A stretch of DNA of 64,000 nt, taken from assembly GCF_030269365.1 (NCBI RefSeq), contig NZ_BSTF01000014.1:179647-243646 (forward strand), read 5' to 3'. Positions within the stretch are counted from its first letter, which is position 1. Each line of letters starts with the position of its first letter. The translations under genes and the position numbers were made by a program. This DNA comes from Lentzea sp. NBRC 102530. GTDB taxonomy: Bacteria > Actinomycetota > Actinomycetes > Mycobacteriales > Pseudonocardiaceae. The notes beneath the pieces are model-generated. The model ran no database searches. It had not been told where the DNA came from and saw only the letters and a program-made list of their open reading frames with translations. This document shows, piece after piece, positions 1 to 7,580 of this stretch.

Positions 1-916
1 AGACCATGTGGCGGGCCGCCTCGATCTTCATCGCCATGTCGGCCAGCATGAACTGGACGCCCTGGAAGTCCGAAATGGACTTGCCGAACTGCTTGCGGTC
101 CTTGACGTACGCGACCGCGGCTTCCAGCGCGCCCTGCGCGATGCCGACGGCCTGGGCACCGATGGTGGGGCGGGTGTGGTCCAGGGTCTTCAGGGCCGTC
201 TTCAGGCCCGTGCCCGGCTCGCCGATGATGCGGTTCGCGGGGATGGTGCAGTTCTCGAAGTAGATCTCGCGGGTCGGCGAGCCCTTGATGCCGAGCTTGC
301 GCTCCTTGGGGCCGACGGAGAAGCCCGGGTCGTCCTTGTGCACGACGAACGCCGAGATGCCCGCGGACTTCTTGGCGGCGTTGGGGTCCGTCACGGCCAT
401 GACGGTGTACCAGGTGGACTCGCCGGCGTTGGTGATCCAGCACTTGGTGCCGTTGAGCACCCAGTCCGAGCCGTCCAGGACGGCGCGGGTGCGCATCGAG
501 GCCGTGTCGGAACCGGCCTCGCGCTCGGACAGGGCGTAGGAAGCCATGGCCTCGCCCGAGGCGATGGACGGCATGACGAGCTGCTTCAGCTCTTCGGAGG
601 CCGAGAGCAGGATCGGCATCGTGCCGAGCTTGTTCACGGCCGGGATCAGGGAGGAGGACGCGCAGACGCGGGCCACCTCCTCGATCACGATGCAGGTGGC
701 CACGGAGTCCGCGCCCTGGCCGTCGTACGACTCGGGCACGTGGACGGCCGCGAAGCCGGCCTTGACCAGGGCGTTGTGGGCCTCTACCGGGAAGCGCTCG
801 TTCTCGTCGACCTCAGCCGCGTGCGGCTTGATCTCCTTCTCGGCGAGCGAGCGGACGGCCTCACGCAGCGCCTCGTGCTCCTCGGCGAGCTGATAGGTGC
901 CGAAGCTCGGGTTCAC
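1..916 (-). CDS. fadE25: Acyl-CoA dehydrogenase, FadE25 type (3' end cut by window edge)
   Basis: FAD-dependent acyl-CoA dehydrogenase that would introduce the trans-2 double bond in acyl-CoA beta-oxidation. The visible 305 codons read without interruption. They contain the family signatures ASYALSEREAGSDTASMRT (flavin/substrate region) and CWITNAG, followed by KERKLGIKGSPT and DRKQFGKSISDFQ. The last ~80 residues, expected to hold the C-terminal helical part, lie outside the window. Start is GTG at 916 with GGAGGT at 923-928. It lies downstream of purE on the same strand, the same neighbourhood as mycobacterial fadE25-purE-purK, which is why I use this name; assignment is by sequence resemblance and gene order. 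Confidence 0.93.
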   Translation of the reverse strand, partial: MNPSFGTYQLAEEHEALREAVRSLAEKEIKPHAAEVDENERFPVEAHNALVKAGFAAVHVPESYDGQGADSVATCIVIEEVARVCASSSLIPAVNKLGTMPILLSASEELKQLVMPSIASGEAMASYALSEREAGSDTASMRTRAVLDGSDWVLNGTKCWITNAGESTWYTVMAVTDPNAAKKSAGISAFVVHKDDPGFSVGPKERKLGIKGSPTREIYFENCTIPANRIIGEPGTGLKTALKTLDHTRPTIGAQAVGIAQGALEAAVAYVKDRKQFGKSISDFQGVQFMLADMAMKIEAARHMV

Positions 917-994
917 CTTGTTACCTCCCAGTAGCGAGTCCTCGGCACGATGTTAGCGCCCGTTCACGTCGAGCGCTGCTGTGCCGTTGAGCAC

Positions 995-1483
995 TCAGAG
1001 GGACTTCTGCAGAGCCGCGTCCTTGTCTAGTACGAGCTGCTCGAGTTCTGCCTGGAAGCGGGCGACTCGCTCCTGCAGGGCCGGGTCGGAGGCGGCGAGG
1101 ATGCGGACGGCCATCAGTCCCGCGTTCCGCGCGCCGCCGATGGCCATCGTCGCGACCGGGATGCCTGCGGGCATCTGCACGATCGAGAGCAGCGAGTCCA
1201 TGCCGTCGAGGTACTTCAGCGGGACGGGGACACCGATCACCGGGAGCACGGTGGCGGAGGCGACCATGCCGGGCAGGTGAGCCGCGCCGCCGGCGCCGGC
1301 GATGATGGCGCTCAGGCCACGGGAGGCGGCGGAGTTCGCGTAGTCGATCATGCGCTGCACGGTGCGGTGCGCGGAGACGACACTGACCTCGTAGGACACG
1401 CCGAACTCGGCGAGGGCCTCGGCCGCGGCCTTCATCACCGGCCAGTCCGAGTCACTGCCCATGATCACGCCAACCTGCGTCAC
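995..1483 (-). CDS. purE: N5-carboxyaminoimidazole ribonucleotide mutase PurE
   Basis: Class I PurE, converting N5-CAIR to CAIR in de novo purine synthesis. 162 residues, the usual size. Visible motifs are GVIMGSDSDWPVM near the N-terminus (phosphate-binding GSDSD), SAHRT around residue 40 (catalytic His region) and GAGGAAHLPGM. Start is the GTG at 1483, which shares GTGA with the stop codon of purK, so translation is probably coupled. The reading frame stays open far upstream inside purK, but that extension is an Arg-rich shadow of PurK and is rejected. Confidence 0.96.
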   Translation of the reverse strand: MTQVGVIMGSDSDWPVMKAAAEALAEFGVSYEVSVVSAHRTVQRMIDYANSAASRGLSAIIAGAGGAAHLPGMVASATVLPVIGVPVPLKYLDGMDSLLSIVQMPAGIPVATMAIGGARNAGLMAVRILAASDPALQERVARFQAELEQLVLDKDAALQKSL

Positions 1484-2667
1484 TCTGCACTCCCGTGAAT
1501 GTCGAATCCGTCTGACCACACGCCCGTGGACAACCAGTCCGCGGCGAGGCGGGCGCGCTCGCGCACCTCGGTCATGTCGTTGCCGAGGAACGTCACGTGG
1601 CCGACCTTGCGGCCCGGCCGTTCCTCCTTGCCGTACAGGTGCACGTGCGCGTCCGGGAACCGCGCGAACAGGTGGTGCACGCGCTCGTCCGGGCCCATCG
1701 CGGGCGGTTCCGCAGCCCCGAGGACGTTCGCCATGACGACGGCCGGTGCCATCAGGTCCGTGCGGCCCAGCGGGTAGTCCAGGACCGCGCGCAGGTGCTG
1801 TTCGAACTGGGACGTGCGCGCGCCCTCGATCGACCAGTGGCCCGAGTTGTGCGGGCGCATCGCGAGCTCGTTCACGACCACGCCGTCCGCGGTCTCGAAC
1901 AGCTCGACGGCCAGCACGCCCACGACGCCCAGCGCGTCGGCGACCTTCAGCGCGAGTTCCTGGGCCGCGGCGCCGTCCAGCGCGGGGGCGGGCGCGAGCA
2001 CCTCGACGCAGATGCCGTCGGACTGCACGGTCTCGACGACCGGCCACGCGGCGCCCTGCCCGAACGGCGAGCGCGCCACGACGGCGGCCAGCTCGCGGCG
2101 CATCGGCACGCACTGCTCGACCATCAACGGCGTCCCGGCCTCGAGCAGCTCCGGCACGACCCGCTCGGCGCTCTGCGGGGTGTTCAGCATCCACACGCCA
2201 CGGCCGTCGTAACCGCCGCGGATCGACTTCAGCACGCACGGCCAGCCGTGCTCCGCACCGAACTTCGTGACGTCGCGGACCTCGTGCACCTCCGCGAACG
2301 GCGGCACGGGCAGGCCCAGCTCGGCGAGCCGGACGCGCATCTTCAACTTGTCCTGCGCAAATTGCAGAGCGTCCGGACCGGGGTGCACCTTGACGCCCTC
2401 GGCGACGAGCGTGCGCAGGTGGTCCTGCGGCACGTGCTCGTGGTCGAACGTGACGACCTCGCAGCCCTTCGCGAACGCGCGCAACGCGTCGAGGTCGGTG
2501 TGCGTGCCGAGGACCACGTCCCGCGCGACGAGCGCGGCGGGGTCGTTCTCGGAGACTGCGAGCACGCGAAGCGACTGCCCGAGCGGGATCGCGGCCTGGT
2601 GCGTCATGCGGGCGAGCTGCCCGCCGCCGATCATTCCGACGACGGGGAGACGGGTACGAGAGTCCAC
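1480..2667 (-). CDS. purK: N5-carboxyaminoimidazole ribonucleotide synthase PurK
   Basis: ATP-grasp enzyme that carboxylates AIR with bicarbonate and ATP to N5-CAIR, the substrate of PurE. 395 residues. N-terminal nucleotide-binding fold with GMIGGGQLARM at ~11-21; ATP-grasp elements include VLKSIRGGYDGRGVW near 145 and VNELAMRPHNSGHWSIEG near 270. Start is GTG at 2667 (MDSRTRLPVVGMIGGGQL). This start lies inside the 3' end of the upstream XRE gene (37-bp overlap), so the two may be co-transcribed. It overlaps purE by 4 bp. Confidence 0.95.
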   Translation of the reverse strand: MDSRTRLPVVGMIGGGQLARMTHQAAIPLGQSLRVLAVSENDPAALVARDVVLGTHTDLDALRAFAKGCEVVTFDHEHVPQDHLRTLVAEGVKVHPGPDALQFAQDKLKMRVRLAELGLPVPPFAEVHEVRDVTKFGAEHGWPCVLKSIRGGYDGRGVWMLNTPQSAERVVPELLEAGTPLMVEQCVPMRRELAAVVARSPFGQGAAWPVVETVQSDGICVEVLAPAPALDGAAAQELALKVADALGVVGVLAVELFETADGVVVNELAMRPHNSGHWSIEGARTSQFEQHLRAVLDYPLGRTDLMAPAVVMANVLGAAEPPAMGPDERVHHLFARFPDAHVHLYGKEERPGRKVGHVTFLGNDMTEVRERARLAADWLSTGVWSDGFDIHGSAE

Positions 2668-3455
2668 GGTTCAGGCATCCTACCTGCGGCTTCGCCCGCG
2701 CTCACCAGCAGAGCCAGCCGCGCCGCGGTGACGCTGCCCTCCGGTGCGACGTGGATCACGAGCCGCTGGTCGTGCTCGGGCGCGCCGAGCACCTCGCAGT
2801 CGAACTCCAGCAGGCCCGCGACCGGGTGCCGCAGCCGCTTGCGGGCCGACCGGCGCACCGCCACGTCGTGCCCCGCCCACAACCGCGCGAACGTCGGGCT
2901 CGCCATCAACTCGTCGACCAACGGCCGTGCGGCGGGCCTGCGCGCAAGGGTCGCCCTCAGGTCCGCGACGTGCGCACGCGCGATGGCCTCGCGATCCTCC
3001 TCCGGCACCCAGCTCTGGTCGCCGAGGAAGAACGACCTGAGCAGGTTGCGCCCGACGACGTCCCCGAACACCACCTCGGCCCGCGGCGTCGCGGCCAGCA
3101 CGTCGCCGAGGTCGGAGATCACCACGGCGAGGTCGTCGCGCAGCCGGTCGAGCAGCAGCCGGACCCCGGGCCGGATGGACGTCGTCGCGGGTTCCTCGGG
3201 CACGGCTTCTCCTGCCAGGCGGAACAGGTGCGCGCGCTCGTCGGCGTCGAGTTCCAACGCGCGTGCGAGCCCGTTGAGCACCGGCACGGACGGATGCGGC
3301 CCACGCGCCTGTTCGAGTCGCGAGTAGTAGTCGACGGACATGCCCGCGGCCTCTGCCACCTCCTCGCGGCGACGTCCGGGCGTGCGCCTCCGTCCACCAC
3401 GCACGGGCGCCAGCCGTTCACGACGGCTGCGCAGAAAGCCCGCCAGCTCTTGCAT
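2631..3455 (-). CDS. XRE-family regulator with MmyB-like ligand-binding domain
   Basis: Transcription factor of about 274 residues. N-terminal helix-turn-helix (~residues 5-70: LAGFLRSRRERL ... RRREEVAEAAGMSVDYYSRLEQARG) is followed by a ~170-residue domain of the MmyB-like PAS type typical of actinobacterial regulators. ATG at 3455 is preferred because TACCTT lies 7 nt upstream; an in-frame TTG at 3464 is the alternative. A perfect 9-7-9 inverted repeat sits just upstream (3468-3492) and an SDR gene diverges beyond it. In this family the regulator commonly controls itself and the divergent oxidoreductase; that role is inferred here. Its end overlaps purK. Confidence 0.88.
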   Translation of the reverse strand: MQELAGFLRSRRERLAPVRGGRRRTPGRRREEVAEAAGMSVDYYSRLEQARGPHPSVPVLNGLARALELDADERAHLFRLAGEAVPEEPATTSIRPGVRLLLDRLRDDLAVVISDLGDVLAATPRAEVVFGDVVGRNLLRSFFLGDQSWVPEEDREAIARAHVADLRATLARRPAARPLVDELMASPTFARLWAGHDVAVRRSARKRLRHPVAGLLEFDCEVLGAPEHDQRLVIHVAPEGSVTAARLALLVSAGEAAGRMPEPWTLVPVSPSSE

Positions 3456-3462
3456 GCCCTCC

Positions 3463-3468
3463 AAGGTA
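3463..3468 (-). promoter_or_regulatory. -10 hexamer TACCTT, XRE regulator gene
   Basis: TACCTT ends 7 nt before the ATG at 3455, which puts the expected transcription start at or next to the start codon. Confidence 0.5.
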
Positions 3469-3492
3469 GCCAGGGATCGACTGTCCCTGGCT
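3468..3492. promoter_or_regulatory. Palindromic operator between XRE regulator and SDR gene
   Basis: AGCCAGGGA and TCCCTGGCT form a perfect 9-bp inverted repeat with a 7-bp spacer. It overlaps the -10 region of the XRE gene and lies 31 bp before the SDR start. Position and symmetry fit an autoregulatory operator; binding by the adjacent XRE protein is inferred. Confidence 0.6.
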
Positions 3493-3523
3493 GGTCGCTC
3501 GGTGCGGAAAGACGCTGGAGCAC

Positions 3524-4282
3524 ATGAAGATCGCGATGACGGGGTCGACCGGACGGGTCGGCGGCAGGCTCCTCCCCCGGCTCCGGGACCAGGGCCACGA
3601 CGTGCGCACGCTGACCGCCAGGCTCGCCGACACCGCGGCGGTGGAGGAGTTCGTCGACGGCGTGGACGCCGTGGTGCACGTTGCCGCCGCGCTGCGCACG
3701 AGCACCGACTTCGAGGCCGTGAACGTGCACGGCACGCGCACGCTCGCCGAGCTCAGCGTGAAGGTGCCGCAGTTCGTCCACATCAGCACGAACCTGGTGT
3801 ACCCCAACGGCTTGGGGCGACCGGCCGTCGAGACCGACCCGACCGGGCCGGACCCGGCGTTCGGCGACTACCCGCGCACCAAAGCGTTGGGAGAGAAGGC
3901 GGTTCTCGACACGCGGGCGGCGGCGGTGCTGCGGCTGGCGTTCGTCTACGGCGAGAGCGATCCGCATCTGGAGGAGTCGCTGCGGTGGGCGTCGACCTGG
4001 CCCGCGCACCAACGCCTGCACGTGGTGCATCACGTGGACGTCGCTCAGGCGGTCGGAAAGGTGCTCGGTGCCGGGGCCGAGGGGATCTTCAACGTCGCGG
4101 ACGACAGCCCCGTCACCGCGCTGGAACTGCACCTGCTGAACGGCCTACCCCCAGGTGAGGCCGTTCAGCAGGACTTCGACCCGTGGAACGGGATCGTCTC
4201 GACCGAGCACGCCCAGCGGGAGCTCGGCTTCCGGCCGCGCTACCCGTCCGCCTTGTCGGCGTCGGTGGCCGGCGCGCTCTGA
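3524..4282 (+). CDS. NAD(P)-dependent epimerase/dehydratase (extended SDR)
   Basis: Rossmann-fold enzyme of 252 residues. Dinucleotide-binding motif GSTGRVGGRL (TGxxGxxG form) at ~7-16. Catalytic triad region: HISTNLVY followed by YPRTKALGE (YxxxK) near 118-122. Substrate is not predictable. It diverges from the XRE regulator with a palindrome between them, so it is probably that regulator's main target. The last 43 bp overlap the 3' end of the convergent ABC permease gene. Confidence 0.88.
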   Translation: MKIAMTGSTGRVGGRLLPRLRDQGHDVRTLTARLADTAAVEEFVDGVDAVVHVAAALRTSTDFEAVNVHGTRTLAELSVKVPQFVHISTNLVYPNGLGRPAVETDPTGPDPAFGDYPRTKALGEKAVLDTRAAAVLRLAFVYGESDPHLEESLRWASTWPAHQRLHVVHHVDVAQAVGKVLGAGAEGIFNVADDSPVTALELHLLNGLPPGEAVQQDFDPWNGIVSTEHAQRELGFRPRYPSALSASVAGAL

Positions 4283-5391
4283 TCCGCCTCGGGAACTTCG
4301 GGAGCCGCCGAGACCTCGGGTTCCTCTTCGGGGACCTCGGCGCTCTCGGATTCGGGCTCTGGCACCCACTCGATCTCAGCGTCCGGATCGGCGACGAGCA
4401 CCGCCACCGCCCCCGCCTCGGGCTCGGCAGCCCCGCCCGACGCCCCGTCGACCACCACCGCCGCACCGCTGACGGCCACGATCGACACCGGTCCGGCCGC
4501 CGCGGCGCCGCCCACCTTCCGGTGCGCCCGCGTCGGCCTCCACCCGCCACCCCGGCGCAGCAGCCACAGCGACAGGAAGAGGAACCCGGCGGCCAGCAGC
4601 AGGCACAGCAAGACCTCGAAGACCTGGAAGTACGTCATCCGGTCGATCGGCTGGTAGTCGACGTACGTGCCGATGGCGGCCTTCGTGTTGCGCATGCAGG
4701 TGTTCTCGTTGATCAGCCGGCAGTTGTCCGGCACCGACACCGGTTCGAGGTCGTCGCCGACGAACCCGCTGCCCAGCGTCAGCCCGTGTTGCGGCACGAC
4801 CGGGGTGTTCTCCCAGCGCACGATGATGCGTTCGGGCGGCAGGTAGTAGTCGCGCAGCACCCCGGCGAGCAGGAACCGCACGAGCGCGAAGAACACCAGC
4901 GTGCCCGCGATCGCCGTCAGGACGTGCCTGGTCAGCAGGCCGATGAGCACGCCCATCGACAGTCCCAGGAGCGCGTACCCGCCCTGCACGAACGGGTTGG
5001 CCTCGAAGCCGGACCACACCCGGCGCGAACCGACGTACCCGTCGCCCGCGCCGATCAGCGCGCCCAGCAGCACGGCGAGCACGGCGAGGACGGCCACCTT
5101 GCCGCGCAACCACTCCACGGGCGTGACGTCCTGGCCCCAGGCCACGAAGTAGGTGCGTTCCTCGAGTTCGCGGGCGAGCAGCGGGGCGCCCCAGAACATG
5201 CCGATGATCCCGCCGAAGCCGAGCTGCACCATGAGCCCGTAGAAGCCGGTGATCGGCATCGAGTCGATCGCCGCCGAGCCCGTCTCGGTGAAGATCAGCG
5301 AGTAGGAGGCGAGCAGCGCGACGGCCGCGACGCTGACGATCTGCCAGCGGTGCTGGCGCCAGGTCAGCCAGATGGTCGTGCCGAGGCTCAT
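4240..5391 (-). CDS. ABC transporter permease
   Basis: 383-residue membrane protein. Residues ~1-300 hold about six hydrophobic segments, e.g. IVSVAAVALLASYSLIF, VAVLAVLAVLLGALIGAG, LLGLSMGVLIGLLTRHV and VLLCLLLAAGFLFLSLWLL, separated by a large extracytoplasmic loop. The last ~80 residues are a Glu/Pro/Ala-rich tail. Start ATG at 5391 overlaps the ATPase stop (ATGA). With the YtrA-type GntR gene and the ATPase it forms a three-gene operon of the kind often linked to cell-envelope or antibiotic stress. Substrate unknown. 43-bp convergent overlap with the SDR gene. Confidence 0.86.
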   Translation of the reverse strand: MSLGTTIWLTWRQHRWQIVSVAAVALLASYSLIFTETGSAAIDSMPITGFYGLMVQLGFGGIIGMFWGAPLLARELEERTYFVAWGQDVTPVEWLRGKVAVLAVLAVLLGALIGAGDGYVGSRRVWSGFEANPFVQGGYALLGLSMGVLIGLLTRHVLTAIAGTLVFFALVRFLLAGVLRDYYLPPERIIVRWENTPVVPQHGLTLGSGFVGDDLEPVSVPDNCRLINENTCMRNTKAAIGTYVDYQPIDRMTYFQVFEVLLCLLLAAGFLFLSLWLLRRGGGWRPTRAHRKVGGAAAAGPVSIVAVSGAAVVVDGASGGAAEPEAGAVAVLVADPDAEIEWVPEPESESAEVPEEEPEVSAAPEVPEADQSAPATDADKADG

Positions 5392-6181
5392 GCCGCACGC
5401 TCCAGGTGGGCCACGACGAGCTCCTCCAGCGTCACGTACCGGGCGGTCCAGGGTTCGTCGATCCGCTGACCGCCGGAGCGGACCAGGAACGACGACTGCG
5501 ACTTGCCGTGCTTCGCGAGCACCACAGGTCCTTCCACGGGTGATTTCGAGGCGTGCGGACCGGTGTAGAGGACGTGCTGTTCCAGCAGTTCGTCCGTGTC
5601 GCCGTCGACCAGCAGCCGGCCGTTGGACAGCAGGAGCAACCGGTCGGCGACACCGCCGATCTCCGCGACGACGTGCGTGGAGAAGACCAGGGTCAGGCCC
5701 CGGTCGCTCACCTCGGTCAGCAGCTCGCGCATGACCCGTTGGCGGGCGAGGGGATCCAGTTCGGCCAGCGGTTCGTCGAGCAGCAGCACGTCCGGGCGCG
5801 ACCCAGCGCGAGCGCCAGCGTCACGTGCGTGCGCTGACCGCCGGAGAGGTCGCCGATCTGGAGCTTGCGCGGGACCTTGAACCTGGTGAGCCACCGGTCG
5901 GCCCGCTGCTCGTCCCAGACGTCGTTCATGCGACGGCCGAAGTTCAGGACGTCCGCGACCTTGAACGACCTGTACATCGGCTTGTGCTGGGGCACGTACG
6001 CCACGCGGCCCGCGACGGCCGTGTGCCCCGATTCGGCCGGGAGGTGCCCGGCCAGCACGTTGAGCAGCGTCGACTTGCCGGAGCCGTTGGCCCCGACCAT
6101 CGCCGTGACGCTGCCCGGCGGCAGTTCGAAGGAGACGTTCCGCACGGCCCACTTCGAGACTCCGGCCGCAACCACGCTCAT
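5388..6181 (-). pseudogene. ABC transporter ATP-binding protein, frameshifted
   Basis: Nucleotide-binding subunit for the adjacent permease. The first half (ATG 6181) contains Walker A GANGSGKST and the signature motif LSGGQ; the Walker B segment DVLLLDEPLAELDP and the switch region FSTHVV lie in a different frame. The break is at 5794-5796: the coding strand reads GGTCGCGCCCGGACGTG where one more C would give LGRAPDVLLLDEP. The total of 794 bp is one base short of 265 codons. The 5' end overlaps the gntR stop and the 3' end overlaps the permease start (both ATGA), so the gene is otherwise well kept. Either a recent loss-of-function mutation or a homopolymer base-call error. Confidence 0.88.
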
Positions 6182-6558
6182 TGCGCTCCCCCACTCAGCA
6201 CTTCGCGCAGCAGCGCGTAGATGTCCTCGTCCTCCAACCCGGCGGAGCGTGCCTCCGCGACCCACTTGGCGAGTCCCTCGCGCAACGGGTCCAGGTCCTC
6301 GGGGGCGGCGGACCCCAAGGTGGCCTTGACGAAGGTGCCGGAGCCCTGGCGGGCTTCGACGAGGCCGGCGAGCTCCAGCTCGCGGTAGGCCTTGAGCACG
6401 GTGTTCGCGTTCACGCCGCTCGTGGCGACGACGTCGCGCACCGTCGGCAGCCGATCACCCGGCTGCAGCCAGCCGAGCCTCAGAGCCTCCCTCACCTGCT
6501 GACCGAGCTGCAGGTACGCGGGAAAGCCACTGCCGCGGTCAACGTGGAACTCGACCAC
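6178..6558 (-). CDS. GntR-family regulator, YtrA subfamily
   Basis: 126-residue repressor-type protein: winged helix (~residues 8-78, with PGDRLPTVRDVVATSGVNANTVLKAY and the wing RQGSGTFV), then a short ~45-residue helical C-terminal region instead of a full effector domain, which defines YtrA. Start GTG at 6558, GGGGAG 5 nt upstream. First gene of the ABC operon, with ATGA overlap to the ATPase. A near-perfect inverted repeat (6573-6594) directly upstream is the likely self-operator. Confidence 0.92.
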   Translation of the reverse strand: MVEFHVDRGSGFPAYLQLGQQVREALRLGWLQPGDRLPTVRDVVATSGVNANTVLKAYRELELAGLVEARQGSGTFVKATLGSAAPEDLDPLREGLAKWVAEARSAGLEDEDIYALLREVLSGGAQ

Positions 6559-6572
6559 GCACGCTCCCCAGA

Positions 6573-6594
6573 TTGTTCTAGTGAACTAGGACAA
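6573..6594. promoter_or_regulatory. GntR/YtrA operator (inverted repeat)
   Basis: TTGTTCTAGT-GA-ACTAGGACAA, 10-bp half sites around a 2-bp centre with one mismatch, 15 bp upstream of the gntR start. This resembles the long dyads bound by YtrA-type repressors. It is noticeably AT-rich compared with the flanking DNA. Confidence 0.65.
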
Positions 6595-6670
6595 TAGAAC
6601 ACTTCTGAGTGTGTTGGGAAGCGACCCCGGTGGGGACACGGGGAGGGCCGCCGGACGCGGGACAGGGGGG

Positions 6671-7438
6671 TCAGCGCCCGAGCGAGGTGAGGAGGGCACG
6701 CGCCTCGGCGTGCGTGTCCGGCAGGCGTTCGATCCAGACCTTGGCGGGTCCGACCGGCCGGACGTTCGGGTCGTCGGCGAGCCGGTCGGCCGCCAGCACC
6801 CGCAGGTTGGACACGCGTCTGGCGAGCAGCTCGTCCCTGCGGACCAGCACCGCGGCGACGCACGGCCCGAGGGTCGCCAGGGTCTCGCCGCCGTCGAAGA
6901 CGGTGCGCAGCGCGTCCGACACGAGCGTCATCGCGACGACCCGGGACCAGCCGGTGGCGCGGTGCACGTCGAGCCTGAGCAGCACGAGCGCGTAGTCAAG
7001 TGACGCGACAGGCGTCTCCCGGTACACCTCGCCCAGTCGTGTCCGCAGGTAGGCGGCAGTCGCCAGCCCGGTCAGAGGATCTTCGGCCGCGCAGTCGCCG
7101 GCCTGCTTCGTCACCACGTCCGCCCATCCCAGCGCTGTCATGCGCAGCATCCGCGAAGGGAGCGCGTCGACGTTCGGCGACACGATCTGCGACCCGTCGG
7201 TCAGCACGGCGTGCAGCGCGGCGAGGTCCATGAGCGTCTCGCTCAACCCCGCGCCCGCCTCCGCCCGCGCCCGGCCCAGCCGGACCAGCGCGTCGCCGGG
7301 GTCCGCGTCGTCGAGCATCGCCGCGCACACGTCGTCGACCTCGGCGAGCGGCCAGTCTGCGGGGAACGCCCAGCCGGCGGCCATGGTGGCGGTGCGCCAC
7401 CTGGACTTCAGCAGGCGTTCCGCTTGTGCGACACCCAC
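6671..7438 (-). CDS. Degenerate GGDEF-domain protein
   Basis: 255 residues. The N-terminal ~130 residues are helical and unassigned. The C-terminal half starts with DPLTGLATAAYLRTRLGEVY, the canonical opening of a diguanylate cyclase domain, and keeps the following beta strand (DYALVLLRLDV). The active-site GGDEF sequence is absent; the equivalent region reads LGPCVAAVLVRRDELLAR. Cyclase activity is therefore unlikely and a sensory or binding role more likely. Start GTG at 7438 has GGAG five bases upstream; longer in-frame starts lack such a site. Diverges from the sigma-factor gene across 142 bp. Confidence 0.72.
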   Translation of the reverse strand: MGVAQAERLLKSRWRTATMAAGWAFPADWPLAEVDDVCAAMLDDADPGDALVRLGRARAEAGAGLSETLMDLAALHAVLTDGSQIVSPNVDALPSRMLRMTALGWADVVTKQAGDCAAEDPLTGLATAAYLRTRLGEVYRETPVASLDYALVLLRLDVHRATGWSRVVAMTLVSDALRTVFDGGETLATLGPCVAAVLVRRDELLARRVSNLRVLAADRLADDPNVRPVGPAKVWIERLPDTHAEARALLTSLGR

Positions 7439-7580
7439 CCGGTCTCCCTTCGGCTCGTCCGATTCCAGGTGGGAGACGCACCCGTCGCCGGATCGTGACG
7501 CAACCCGCGCGGGGGATTCAGATGACTCCGCCAGCCGCCGTAAGTCACACTGGGCGCCGCGTGGGAGGGAAACAAAGACT

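Noticed and set aside
8..934. 308-codon plus-strand frame opposite the acyl-CoA dehydrogenase
   Set aside because: Low-complexity Arg/Gly/Ala/Leu composition; the minus strand encodes an unmistakable acyl-CoA dehydrogenase.
1480..2667. PurE-PurK fusion
   Set aside because: The 414-codon frame reads through but PurE has its own GTG start overlapping the PurK stop.
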